Position numbers and translations under genes: made by a program. The notes under the pieces are model-generated. The model ran no database searches. It was not told the DNA's origin and was given only the letters and a program-made list of their open reading frames with translations. 64,000 bases of DNA from Pseudomonas fluorescens (GTDB lineage: Bacteria > Pseudomonadota > Gammaproteobacteria > Pseudomonadales > Pseudomonadaceae): contig NZ_OZ024668.1 of assembly GCF_902497775.2 (NCBI RefSeq), positions 5,750,326-5,814,325 of the forward strand. Reading direction: 5' to 3'. Below are positions 7,499-15,619 of this stretch, piece after piece. How positions within the stretch are numbered: position 1 is the stretch's first letter; each line of letters starts with the position of its first letter.

Positions 7499-9368
7499 AG
7501 GAATAATAATCAAAAGTCTGGAATTTGTCGGTGCTCAAGTTGTGCCAGTGAGGCTTAGTTTTGGAGCAGGCCTGAATCTCGTCTACGGAGCTTCCAACAC
7601 AGGAAAGTCGTTTGCGTTAAAAGCAATAGATTTCATGCTTGGAGGAGGGGATAGCTTACCTGATCTTCCGGAGAGAAGTGATTACGATACAATCTTGATG
7701 GGAATAGAGTTACGTGGTGTAGGAAAGTACACAATACTACGTTCGTTATCAGGTGGTGCTTATAAGTTTTTCGACGGACTGCATGATTTTTCGCAGCTTC
7801 CGGAAACCTGTAAAGTTCTCCAACCTACTCAGAGAAGTAGAAATAAGGAGAGCCTTCCTGGTTTTCTTTTGGAGTATCTGGAGCTTTCCGGTAAACAGCT
7901 GGCAAAAAACCAATCTGGAGAAAAGGAGAACTTGAGTTTTCGAGAGCTTATGCCATATGTCCTAGTGGACGAAACGAGCATTCAAGCTGAGCGATCACCT
8001 GTGGAGACTGATCTTGGACCGGTAACAAGGCCGAAGGAGCGTAGCGTCTTTAGAGCATTATTAACCGGTGCTGATGATAAATCAATTATCCCTGTCCTTG
8101 ATTCGACACGATTCAATGCGTCGAGGTCGACGAAAATTGAAGTAATACAAAGTCTGCTGAAAGATATTGAGTCGCGGCTAGATGCTGATTATCCAGATGT
8201 TTCTGACTTATATGCTCAGAAAGACAGGCTTGATGCTAGTTTAGACAAAATCAAGCTTCAGATGCAATCGTATAGGTCACTATCAACAGAGTTGCTTTCA
8301 GAAAAAAGAACTCTGTCGCAAACATTATCTCAGTCTTCAGAGCGGGCAGAGGATATCCGCCTGCACCTGCAGAGATTTTATCAGCTGAACAGTATTTATG
8401 ATTCAGATATAGCTAGGCTGACTTCTATTGAAGAAGCCAGTTTTCTGTTGACGCTAGAGGAAGTAGAGTGTTCTGTTTGTGGTGCTCCTCCCGAAGCGCA
8501 AAGTATGAAGACCCAATTGCAGCAAGTGAAAAATGAACAGCAATCGGCATTGATAGAAATTCAGAAAATAAAAACATTGCAATCTGAACTCGAGTCGACT
8601 ATCGGGGCTCTTCGTGTTGAGTTGTATAGGATAGAAGAAGGTATCCCTACAGTTGAAGAACGAATTATAGAAATAGAGAGAATTCTAGCCGTCCAATTAC
8701 CTGAGATGGGCGAGCATCAATTGTCACTTAATGAAATCCTCACTAAAAAAGACCAAGTTATGAGAGGGGTTTCATTGTTAGATCAGAAGAGTAGTTACCT
8801 TCTAAAAATAAAGGAGTTTGAAGCACTTAAAGCGCCTACTAAAGCGGATCGTCCCAATCTTTCGGTTCCTGGTGATGTCGTTCATGAGTTTTGTAAGGTT
8901 ATCTCCCTAGTGTTGAAAGAGTGGGGTTTTCCTGGCGAGCACTTGGTTAGCTTCGATAAAGATAAATACGAAATAATAATTGATGGCAAATTGCGAGTGG
9001 ATAACGGAAAGGGGGTTCGTGCAATCACGCATGCCGCTTTCAAGGTTGCGCTTTTACTGTATTGCAGGGAGCATAATCTTCCACACCCAGGATTTGTGAT
9101 TCTGGATTCGCCGTTGTTAACCTATCGGGATCCTCTGAAGAACCCAAGTCGTGGAGAGTTAAGTGATGACGAGATTAAACTGGCTAAGACATCTGTAAAG
9201 GCAAATTTCTTCGAGCATCTTTCTAGAATAAGCGATTTGGGCCAATTTATAATTTTGGAAAATATTGATCCTCCATATGGTATAGAGGATATTGCTAAAG
9301 TAGAAGTTTTCTATGGTAGTTCAGGTGGCGGTCGTTATGGGCTATTTCCTATGCTGCCTCAGACATAA
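7482..9368 (+). CDS. Rad50/SMC-like ABC ATPase of the three-component defence system (DUF3732-like)
   Basis: The 628-residue protein has a Walker A motif GASNTGKS (residues 36-43), a long central coiled coil (about 215-440) interrupted by ECSVCG with Cys330 and Cys333, the zinc-hook pattern of Rad50, and C-terminal ATPase motifs: GKGVRAITHAAF as signature region, FVILDSPLLTY as Walker B, and IILENIDP as switch region. This is the architecture of DNA-end or nucleoprotein sensors. It overlaps the middle component gene. Two ATG codons (7482 and 7488) are possible; GGAG at 7474-7477 suits the second better by spacing, but the encoded difference is two residues. AT-rich codon use sets the operon apart from the flanking chromosome. 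Confidence 0.78.
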   Translation: MTMDYKGIIIKSLEFVGAQVVPVRLSFGAGLNLVYGASNTGKSFALKAIDFMLGGGDSLPDLPERSDYDTILMGIELRGVGKYTILRSLSGGAYKFFDGLHDFSQLPETCKVLQPTQRSRNKESLPGFLLEYLELSGKQLAKNQSGEKENLSFRELMPYVLVDETSIQAERSPVETDLGPVTRPKERSVFRALLTGADDKSIIPVLDSTRFNASRSTKIEVIQSLLKDIESRLDADYPDVSDLYAQKDRLDASLDKIKLQMQSYRSLSTELLSEKRTLSQTLSQSSERAEDIRLHLQRFYQLNSIYDSDIARLTSIEEASFLLTLEEVECSVCGAPPEAQSMKTQLQQVKNEQQSALIEIQKIKTLQSELESTIGALRVELYRIEEGIPTVEERIIEIERILAVQLPEMGEHQLSLNEILTKKDQVMRGVSLLDQKSSYLLKIKEFEALKAPTKADRPNLSVPGDVVHEFCKVISLVLKEWGFPGEHLVSFDKDKYEIIIDGKLRVDNGKGVRAITHAAFKVALLLYCREHNLPHPGFVILDSPLLTYRDPLKNPSRGELSDDEIKLAKTSVKANFFEHLSRISDLGQFIILENIDPPYGIEDIAKVEVFYGSSGGGRYGLFPMLPQT

Positions 9369-9400
9369 GTTGTACAGTTCTTGTTTTTTATCGTAATGAT

Positions 9401-9445
9401 CTCGGCTGACTACTGGTAAAATTAGTTGCCAGCCGAGTATTTTTA
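9401..9445. terminator. Bidirectional terminator between the two convergent ATPase operons
   Basis: CTCGGCTG (9401-9408) pairs perfectly with CAGCCGAG (9430-9437), and TATTTTT follows on the plus strand. On the minus strand the other side offers an imperfect A/T run. It separates the plus-strand defence operon from the minus-strand ATPase/membrane pair. Confidence 0.65.
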
Positions 9446-9460
9446 TAATGTGTTTTGGTG

Positions 9461-10201
9461 TTAGGTTTTTAACATAAAATCAGCCAGTCGTTGAGTAAAG
9501 CCCTTTGATGTCTCTTCAGTAATTGGTGCGCTACTATTTGAAGGTTCGCTAATCAATATTTCGATATTTCCAATTTCATCGCGCAACTCGCTAATTTTGC
9601 TTTGTAATTCGATGTAGTGCGAATTTATTTTTTCGGTTACTAAAGTTTCTGCGTGACGTCTAAATATGTAAAATATGACCAATATCGAAATTATTGTTAC
9701 TAGAAGAAGTATTATTTCTTTTATATTGTCTTGTTTGGAGTGATCTTCCAGTTCGATGGGGCCCTTCCCTTTGTTATCGATATACTGGATTCTGTAAGAG
9801 ATAGGAAGTTTGGAGTACATCGTAAATTTTATTTTTGCGTCCTTCGATAGCCTATCTAAGAAGATTTTTATATCGTTTCCGTTCGTTTCTGACTTACTGA
9901 TTTCTTCATCGCTCGTGACCTCATATTTAGGAGGGGTAGAGTCAAATGAAATTACCAGTTTCATTTTTTCCGAGGCGCTAATGCCGCGGTTGGAAATGGT
10001 GATGACTCCTATGTAGCCTTCTTGACCGGTTAGTGAGTTTAAGTTGCTGGAATCTTTGGTTGCGAAAATTTTAGCATCACTATAAAGATTTGATACGCTT
10101 TCGCTTAAAGCAAGTCCAAAAAAACCGACGATGAAACTTAATACCGAGATAACTAACGTGAACTTTTCTCCTAGTGACATCCTGGATGTGATTGAAGGCA
10201 T
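9461..10201 (-). CDS. Two-span membrane protein paired with an SMC-like ATPase
   Basis: The 246-residue protein has a transmembrane segment at about residues 13-33, a 125-residue middle region rich in beta-strand patterns (GYIGVITISNRG, KLVISFDSTPP, KIKFTMYSKLPISYRIQY) that resembles an Ig-like or CARDB-like sandwich and would face the periplasm, a second membrane segment at 161-180, and a cytoplasmic tail with a predicted coiled coil (about 190-220). I recognise no family. Its ATG follows the TAA of the upstream ATPase gene directly, with AAGGAGGGC as ribosome binding site inside that gene, so the two are co-translated. A membrane effector triggered by the ATPase is the natural hypothesis; an ordinary membrane anchor is the alternative. 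Confidence 0.55.
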   Translation of the reverse strand: MPSITSRMSLGEKFTLVISVLSFIVGFFGLALSESVSNLYSDAKIFATKDSSNLNSLTGQEGYIGVITISNRGISASEKMKLVISFDSTPPKYEVTSDEEISKSETNGNDIKIFLDRLSKDAKIKFTMYSKLPISYRIQYIDNKGKGPIELEDHSKQDNIKEIILLLVTIISILVIFYIFRRHAETLVTEKINSHYIELQSKISELRDEIGNIEILISEPSNSSAPITEETSKGFTQRLADFMLKT

Positions 10202-11293
10202 TTAAAAGCCCTCCTTGTTTAGATCAATAACTACGTCTGACAGGGAGATATTTTCATTGTATGTGAATTCTATATATTGTAGTTCTGGAGTTCGTGATAT
10301 TGCCTCGGCAATCGTAGGTCGTATTGTATGGTTAAGGCTTGGAAAAATCCCCGAGCTGGTGTGGTCATTAATTAGAAACATCGGATGGTTATAGGTTTTC
10401 TGGTTGTCGCCTGATACGTGTGCAATGGCTAGGCTGAGTATTAATTTTGATATGCGTTCCATTCCATGCGAACTTTTTCTTTCTATGATTAATTGTTCTA
10501 TTGTTGAGAAATCTTGATCGTTGATATCCGCCAAACTCATAAGATTTAAGTAGGAGTGCTCAAACTCAGAAAGTTTTTTAGTTAGTTGGCTGTTTGATTT
10601 TGTTTTAAATTCTTCGAGTTTCATGGTGACGTTGAATAAGAGGTCTTCTTTGCTTCTGTGCTCTTCGAAGAAGTTTTGTTTTGTATTTCCAATTATTAAT
10701 TCAAGGTCGCTTGTGTTTTGGTTTTTGCTGTCTTCAATTAGTTTTTTTGTAAATGCATTTACTGCATTTTCTATCTGTCTGTTTTTTAGAACTTCACTGC
10801 CAAGTGTGGTGATGTCTTTTTCTACACTTGCGAGCATTGAAATATTAAATCCACAAATTAAGCGGACGGCATCCCAGTTGGCTTTTCTGTTAATCTGGAA
10901 AGCCTCGGGCAGGAAGCAAAAGTCTAATATTTTTAACGATGACTCTAAGGCGCTTTCGTATAGAAAGTTTGGCTCTAAGATCGCATTGAAAAAATTATTT
11001 AGCTCTGTGGAAAGTGCCCTGTATCGTTCAACTTTATCATTAGTTGAGATGGTTAATGCCGGGCTATCATTCTCCCGGGAGAAGGTCATGGCTTGATTTT
11101 TGACGCTTATTGAGATCTCAACTTGATTGATGTTTTTGTGTTTCAGCTCTTTGGTTAAGCCAAGGACATATCTCATGCAGTTGAATATCGTGGTTTTTCC
11201 TGTGTTGCTATTTCCTATTATGTAGTTCGCACCTTCTTTAAATAATATCTCAATGTTATCGATTCTGATTTTTGTGAATTTTATTGGGTTCAC
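10202..11293 (-). CDS. SMC-like ABC ATPase, first gene of an unassigned two-gene unit
   Basis: The 363-residue protein has Walker A GNSNTGKT (residues 27-34), the same G-x-SNTGK variant as the ATPase of the neighbouring defence operon. A short charged helical region without a CxxC hook follows, then a signature-like segment KSSHGMERISKLILSLA (273-289) and a Walker B-like PMFLINDH (304-311). The coiled coil is far shorter than in Rad50. I prefer the GTG start at 11293, which has AAGGAAG at good spacing; an in-frame TTG lies one codon upstream. It is followed without any gap by a two-span membrane protein. AT-rich codon use and location inside the island point to horizontal transfer. A role in defence is inferred from neighbourhood and ATPase type. 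Confidence 0.6.
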   Translation of the reverse strand: MNPIKFTKIRIDNIEILFKEGANYIIGNSNTGKTTIFNCMRYVLGLTKELKHKNINQVEISISVKNQAMTFSRENDSPALTISTNDKVERYRALSTELNNFFNAILEPNFLYESALESSLKILDFCFLPEAFQINRKANWDAVRLICGFNISMLASVEKDITTLGSEVLKNRQIENAVNAFTKKLIEDSKNQNTSDLELIIGNTKQNFFEEHRSKEDLLFNVTMKLEEFKTKSNSQLTKKLSEFEHSYLNLMSLADINDQDFSTIEQLIIERKSSHGMERISKLILSLAIAHVSGDNQKTYNHPMFLINDHTSSGIFPSLNHTIRPTIAEAISRTPELQYIEFTYNENISLSDVVIDLNKEGF

Positions 11294-11399
11294 CAAGCTC
11301 TTCCTTTTTCGAGGTTTGCGATAGTTTTGTAGGTGAGTACTGGTTGTGTCTGGAGTCCGCTCTGCTTATCTCTAATTGGTTCTCGTTGTTTGGTTTGTG

Positions 11400-11738
11400 C
11401 TAACGATTCACGTGTTGGATATTTCTAATGTGGAGCTCTGCATTGACCGTAGGTGGAGATAGTTCTGTTAAAAAGCACCAGTTTTTTCCAAGTCGTTTCG
11501 CTATCAGGTTTATTGTTAACTTATACCTATATCGTGTTACCTCCGCTTTGTTTTTTTTGTGGTGCTCAATAAACCACAACAAATGTTTTCGCTTCCAGTT
11601 CCATGGGTTGTCAAGATGCCAGCGCTTCGAGATTGCTTCATGGATAAGCTTTGCCTGACGTACATGGCGCTGGCGAGTCGCATTCGATCCGGTAAGCACC
11701 CCGGTTAGGAAAATTTCGATGTTGAATGATTTGCTCAT
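11400..11738 (-). CDS. Small DNA-binding-like partner of the second tyrosine recombinase
   Basis: The 112-residue basic protein resembles a free-standing core-binding (SAM-like) domain of tyrosine recombinases: RHVRQAKLIHEAISKRW, then WNWKRKHLLWFIEHHKKN and TRYRYKLTINLIAKRLG. It has no catalytic residues. Its ATG at 11738 overlaps the stop of the recombinase gene (ATGA), so the two are translationally coupled. I chose this start for that reason; a longer frame upstream only runs antisense through the recombinase end. A likely role is an accessory protein or directionality factor for recombination, but this is inference. Confidence 0.55.
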   Translation of the reverse strand: MSKSFNIEIFLTGVLTGSNATRQRHVRQAKLIHEAISKRWHLDNPWNWKRKHLLWFIEHHKKNKAEVTRYRYKLTINLIAKRLGKNWCFLTELSPPTVNAELHIRNIQHVNR

Positions 11739-12712
11739 ACTTGGCCACCGATGTAAGCCGATACCACGTCGATGCGTCCGTGTCCAAGTTCGTAGCTGAT
11801 TTGTGCTCGAGCCTCTTGATCGACCTGTCGGTTGAACTGGTAGCACCTGCCTCCGGAGATCGGTGCCCGGTGATGTGTGATTTGTTTATAGCGATCGCAC
11901 GCATAGGCTGCCCGTAACTCGTGGAAGCCTTTGAGGCATTGCTGATGGAGGATGTCTCTTGCGGGGCGGACGACTTGCTGTTGGAAGTCGAGATAGCTTT
12001 CGGTTGGCGCAAGCAGGTTGCGGCTATCATTGGGTGAAACCAAGTCTGCGAACCTGATCGCATCTCGGATATGCTCGTCCATCATGATCCAGCGAGGTGC
12101 TGTTGCACCGCAGCGGCCACCTTTGGTGCCGTCCTGGATGTTGATCTTGCCGTATTGTTCGGCTTCACGTTTTAAGCGCGGAAGGTCGGCCAAAATGGCC
12201 TCGCGCAAGCGCATCCCAGTGGCTCGTGCCAGGTGCACAATCGCTGCGGCGCGTGGATGCTGCTCGCAAAGCGCGTTGAAGATCCGCATTACTTGTTCGC
12301 GTTCTTGGCCTTGCGGGGCTGTTGTACGGACCGTAGTGCGCTGCATTCCCAGCGCCTTGCTCGGGCTCGGCACTTTCACATACCGATCACCGCGAAGTGC
12401 CGCCATCGTTCGGTTCACGCTGGACAGTCGGTTTTGCGCGGTGGCGATGGCGAGCTCGCCTTGTTCAACTCGGTGACGCAGATGTATCGCGTAGTTCAGC
12501 AAGGTCTGCCGATCAATTTTTCGCGCATCGTTAAACCCAGGACCATCCTCCGAGCGACACCAGCGTACAAACGCCTGCCAGCGATCACTGTGCGCTTTGA
12601 CCGTGCCGTAATGGCCGCCGCCAAAAAGATCACGCAATGCTTGTGTCCCGGCATAGCTCAACTGCCGGCCATATCCAAAATTTCGCCCATCCCGTCTGCC
12701 TACCAATGCCAT
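11735..12712 (-). CDS. Tyrosine recombinase (integrase), element-associated
   Basis: The 325-residue protein carries the catalytic set of tyrosine recombinases: Arg in RATGMRLREAI, HxxR in FHELRAAY, then His and the nucleophilic Tyr in LGHGRIDVVSAYIGG at the very C-terminus. The N-terminal part is a DNA-binding region (TVKAHSDRWQAFVRW). The ATG at 12712 follows GAGGAG with seven bases of spacing and is better than the TTG upstream. It is a different subfamily from the P4-type integrase at 13940-15274 and is coupled to a small downstream partner. It may belong to an older or nested element inside the island. Confidence 0.8.
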   Translation of the reverse strand: MALVGRRDGRNFGYGRQLSYAGTQALRDLFGGGHYGTVKAHSDRWQAFVRWCRSEDGPGFNDARKIDRQTLLNYAIHLRHRVEQGELAIATAQNRLSSVNRTMAALRGDRYVKVPSPSKALGMQRTTVRTTAPQGQEREQVMRIFNALCEQHPRAAAIVHLARATGMRLREAILADLPRLKREAEQYGKINIQDGTKGGRCGATAPRWIMMDEHIRDAIRFADLVSPNDSRNLLAPTESYLDFQQQVVRPARDILHQQCLKGFHELRAAYACDRYKQITHHRAPISGGRCYQFNRQVDQEARAQISYELGHGRIDVVSAYIGGQV

Positions 12713-13141
12713 GATCAAACTCCTCTCGAAGCCAAAATCTTTGAAACTTTCCCCACGTCATCCCGCCAAGAATGTTGAGTGTTATCAGGGATCAAGGCCC
12801 CTGCGGCCTGTGAGGGTTGTCCACTGACGCGGGACTGGCGGCTCTTTACGACCGGGAGCTTGGGCATCTCATGATCTGGCCTCCTGAGCACTTCCGAAGA
12901 AGTGGGCGGGTGGAAGCTGCGCTGGCTGACGAGGCCGGCGCCGCGAGATCCTGAGTCGGGTGAAGGCAGTGAAGCGATGACCGGGGCATGCCTGACTGTC
13001 AGTCAGGTGCAGTCCATTCCCTGGGCTGCAGCACCATCACCTGCATCGCTGTTGCTGGTGACTTCGGTGTTTGTCACGCCGATTGTCACGAGGGGAAATG
13101 CCGCAATGCCTTGTACGAGTTGGGCTGCAGCAGCGGTAGGA

Positions 13142-13176
13142 GCGCCCGTCTCTTTCCGGAAGAAAGAGACGGGCGC
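13142..13176. repeat. Perfect 14-bp inverted repeat
   Basis: GCGCCCGTCTCTTT (13142-13155) is the exact reverse complement of 13163-13176, around a 7-base loop. There is no T run after either arm, so it is not a typical terminator. It could be a recombination or binding site of the second integrase module. Confidence 0.7.
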
Positions 13177-13537
13177 AGGTTGGCGCAAGAAAATGGCCAA
13201 GCGAATAGGTTGCTGCAGGGCAGCTATGAAAGAGTATGAGTTGCCGCAGTGGGCACACTGATAAAAGTAGGCATCCATCACATCGCTGTGACCGTGCGAG
13301 CCGCCGGACGCTAATCGCACTTTGGGAGAACCACCACGGTGTGGCGTAGCCTTAAAGGTTCTGGCTACCTGGGTTGCTGTCGACGACAGCGCTTTGCCCA
13401 ATCTTTTCTACGCCTGTGGATAATTCGGGTCAAGACTCCAATTTTCGGGAGTTCTGCGGCTGTGGATGAAATTATCCACCGGTGGAAATCAGTGGTTTTC
13501 CACAGACAGTTGTGTGGGCTTTAGATTTTTAAGTGAG

Positions 13538-13580
13538 GTCCATCCAAGCAGGGCGGCTTTGCAGCCCTGTTTGGATGGAC
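13538..13580. terminator. Long hairpin downstream of the integrase/VanZ-like operon
   Basis: GTCCATCCAAGCAGGGC pairs with its complement at 13564-13580 (one G-T pair) around a 9-base loop. It lies about 30 bp past the stop of the minus-strand VanZ-like gene, so it may end that transcript, though no U run is present. Confidence 0.4.
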
Positions 13581-13608
13581 CCGCGTGGCAGAGCAGATTG
13601 CGAGAGTC

Positions 13609-13938
13609 TTACGGATGTACGCTTACTTTACTGCGGCACTTTAAAAGCCAAAGCAGTGTTAGCACCGTCGGCCAAAACAACGTGTTGAGAACGTCGTGAG
13701 CGCTTGCCTGCCAGCGCCAGTATCCGAAGCTTCCAATATCGTCTCGCCGATCTACCCACTCGCCAGCACACGCAATGATGAAAACAACCAGCCAGCCAAG
13801 GTATGGCCTGAATCGTCGGGTGCCGACGATCAACGTTAAATAGATCGCCATGCCCAAATAAATATGCAGCGCGTCTTTTGACAGTCCGGTTGCCGACACA
13901 ATGGCGAGCTTGATGCTTTGTGCGGTTGAGATATCCAT
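13609..13938 (-). CDS. VanZ-like small membrane protein, copy 2 (coupled to the integrase)
   Basis: The 109-residue protein has three to four membrane segments and the same family pattern as the copy at 5109-5447: SKDALHIYLG, GEWVDRRDD, HDVLNTLFWP. The start at 13938 lies one base after the integrase stop, with AGAGGAGGA as a strong ribosome binding site inside the integrase gene, so it is expressed with the integrase. I see similarity in motif spacing to VanZ-like membrane proteins but no direct functional clue. Genes in this position are usually cargo carried for the benefit of the element or host. Confidence 0.65.
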   Translation of the reverse strand: MDISTAQSIKLAIVSATGLSKDALHIYLGMAIYLTLIVGTRRFRPYLGWLVVFIIACAGEWVDRRDDIGSFGYWRWQASAHDVLNTLFWPTVLTLLWLLKCRSKVSVHP

Positions 13939-13939
13939 A

Positions 13940-15274
13940 TCAATTCCTCCTCTCTGCGCCAATGCCAGGCTTCGCCTTTATCCGAGTAACGTTATCTCCA
14001 ATCTGGTTGGCAAATTCGTGTGGAGTAACATGCTCCTGCCGGTTGGCCTCCAGATACCGGCTCCACCAGTTCATGATCAGTCTGCGCTCCTCGATGAACT
14101 CGGCCTTGTGGATGTAAGCGGCGCGGACGTTGTTGCGCTCCTTGTGGCTCATTTGCCTTTCAATGGCGGTCTCGGACCACAGCCCTGACTCGATCAGTGC
14201 GCTGCAGGCCATCGAACGAAACCCATGTCCGCAGATATCGGTTTTGGTGTCGTATCCCATCGTCCGAAGCGCGTTGTTCACGGTATTTTCGGACATGGGC
14301 TTCCAGGGTTTGGCATCCCCTGCGAAGACCAATGCGAATTTGCCTGTGAGTGCATGGATTTTTTCGAGTAGCGCCACTGCTTGCGGCGATAAGGGTACTA
14401 AATGGATATCCCCTGCCATCTTCGTACCCCTTGTGGAAAAGGGTACTCCCTCCAGCGCGGGTCGAGTGTCCGGTATCTCCCAGGTGCCGCGCTTGAGGTC
14501 GAACTCGCTCCAGCGGGCGAAACGCAGCTCGCTGGATCGTACAAACACATGCAGCGACAGCATCACCGTCAGACGGGTAAGTGCCCGGCCTTTATAGGTG
14601 TCGATCCGCTCCTGCAGTTCCGGCAGTCGCGATAAGGATAGAGCGGGGCGATGTACCACCCGCGGGGCTTTGATCAAGCCTTCGAGGTCGTAGGCAGGGT
14701 TTGCGGTTATAAGTCGGAGGCGTTTTGCCTCGCGCATGATGCTCTGCAGGTAGTTTTGTACCCTTAAAGCAACGTCTATCGTTCCGCGCTTCTTGATTGC
14801 TTCCAGGGGCTGCATGAGGTCATGGGTGTCGAGGTCGACAATGGCGCGGGCGCCGATCAGCGGGAACACGTGGGTTTTGAGGCGGCTCATCACAGTCTTG
14901 GAGTGGCCTGGTGCCCACTTGGCCGACATTTCCGTATGCCAGTCGAGCGCAACGCTTTCAAAGGTTCTGCCTTTGATTACGGCTTCCGCCTTGGCTTGGT
15001 GCTTGGTCTCTATGGGATCAATGCCGTCCGCCAGCATTCGCTTGATTTCCAAGCGCTTGCGGCGTGCATCGGCGAGGCCAATGACGGGGTAGTTGCCGAA
15101 CGAGGTCAGTCCTTCGCGTCCGTCAGGTTTGACGTAACGGAGCCGCCAGCCTTTGCGGCCATTGGGTTGGACTAGGAGGTAGAGGCCATCGCCGTCGAAA
15201 AGCTTGTAGGCGCGGTCTGTAGGTTTTGCCAAGCGGCAAGCTGCGTCGGAGAGCGGAGCTGTGGTGCGCGACAT
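13940..15274 (-). CDS. P4-type tyrosine integrase of the tRNA-Thr island
   Basis: The 444-residue protein has the N-terminal DUF4102 arm-binding domain (LSDAACRLAKPTDRAYKLFD, then GRKGWRLRY), the central core-binding domain, and the catalytic residues of tyrosine recombinases: Arg in SSELRFARWSEF, HxxR in CGHGFRSMA, the later His in MSHKERN and Tyr in RAAYIH. This family integrates islands at tRNA 3' ends, and the gene starts 170 bp from tRNA-Thr. GGGAG nine bases before ATG supports the start. A TACCCTTA word overlaps the start codon, so the integrase may bind and repress its own promoter. The gene is intact, so excision may still be possible. Confidence 0.93.
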   Translation of the reverse strand: MSRTTAPLSDAACRLAKPTDRAYKLFDGDGLYLLVQPNGRKGWRLRYVKPDGREGLTSFGNYPVIGLADARRKRLEIKRMLADGIDPIETKHQAKAEAVIKGRTFESVALDWHTEMSAKWAPGHSKTVMSRLKTHVFPLIGARAIVDLDTHDLMQPLEAIKKRGTIDVALRVQNYLQSIMREAKRLRLITANPAYDLEGLIKAPRVVHRPALSLSRLPELQERIDTYKGRALTRLTVMLSLHVFVRSSELRFARWSEFDLKRGTWEIPDTRPALEGVPFSTRGTKMAGDIHLVPLSPQAVALLEKIHALTGKFALVFAGDAKPWKPMSENTVNNALRTMGYDTKTDICGHGFRSMACSALIESGLWSETAIERQMSHKERNNVRAAYIHKAEFIEERRLIMNWWSRYLEANRQEHVTPHEFANQIGDNVTRIKAKPGIGAERRN

Positions 15275-15304
15275 AAGGGTACTCCCTTTTATCGAAGTGA
15301 CCTG

Positions 15305-15325
15305 TATCCCAAACTCTACCCTTAA
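15305..15325 (+). repeat. Inner direct repeat of the island, right copy
   Basis: TATCCCAAACTCTACCCTTA plus A matches 5755-5775 at 19 of 21 positions. It lies between the integrase start and its attachment site, the expected position of integrase arm sites. Confidence 0.5.
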
Positions 15326-15377
15326 AACGGTTGGAATCCACCAGTTTCTGACGGAAACCGATGGAACGCTAAAACGA

Positions 15378-15403
15378 AAAAACCCGCCAGAAGGCGGGTT
15401 TTT
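15378..15403 (-). terminator. Terminator downstream of tRNA-Thr
   Basis: AAAAACCCGCC (15378-15388) pairs perfectly with GGCGGGTTTTT (15393-15403) around a 4-base loop. On the minus strand it would end the tRNA-Thr transcript and appears to have been supplied by the island, replacing the original one now at 5638-5670. Confidence 0.7.
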
Positions 15404-15446
15404 CGGGGGTTCCAGAGGCTTTGAAAGCTTTCTATGGAACCTTGTA

Positions 15447-15522
<76 letters not shown>

Positions 15523-15619
15523 ACAGGGGCGTCATTATAGCGATCAGTTTGCGTCTGTAAACTACTTCTGCAACATTCCTCGCGATGCCCGGTTTCAGCG
15601 GCTATCGCGAGGTGTTTTG

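Larger units (their letters stand above)
12713..13608. other. Long inter-element region with repeats and no secure gene
   Basis: About 0.9 kb without a secure gene. It holds the palindrome CCTGACTGTCAGTCAGG (12991-13007), a 14-bp perfect inverted repeat at 13142-13155/13163-13176, a cluster of DnaA-box-like words (TGTGGATAA at 13415-13423, then TTATCCACC and TTTTCCACA near 13480-13505), and a 17-bp stem at 13538-13554/13564-13580. A minus-strand frame at 13003-13278 could encode a 91-residue protein starting MDAYFYQCAHCG, with one CxxC pair and no clear ribosome binding site; I give it about 0.3. Confidence 0.5.

Noticed and set aside
12902..13261. Plus-strand 119-residue open frame
   Set aside because: It runs through the 14-bp inverted repeat and an 8-bp palindrome, has low-complexity Ala/Ser content and no family signal. 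The opposite frame is the slightly better candidate, and neither is secure.
13415..13505. Replication origin of a plasmid or integrative element
   Set aside because: Some DnaA-like words are present, but there is no rep gene, no iterons and no AT-rich unwinding stretch nearby.
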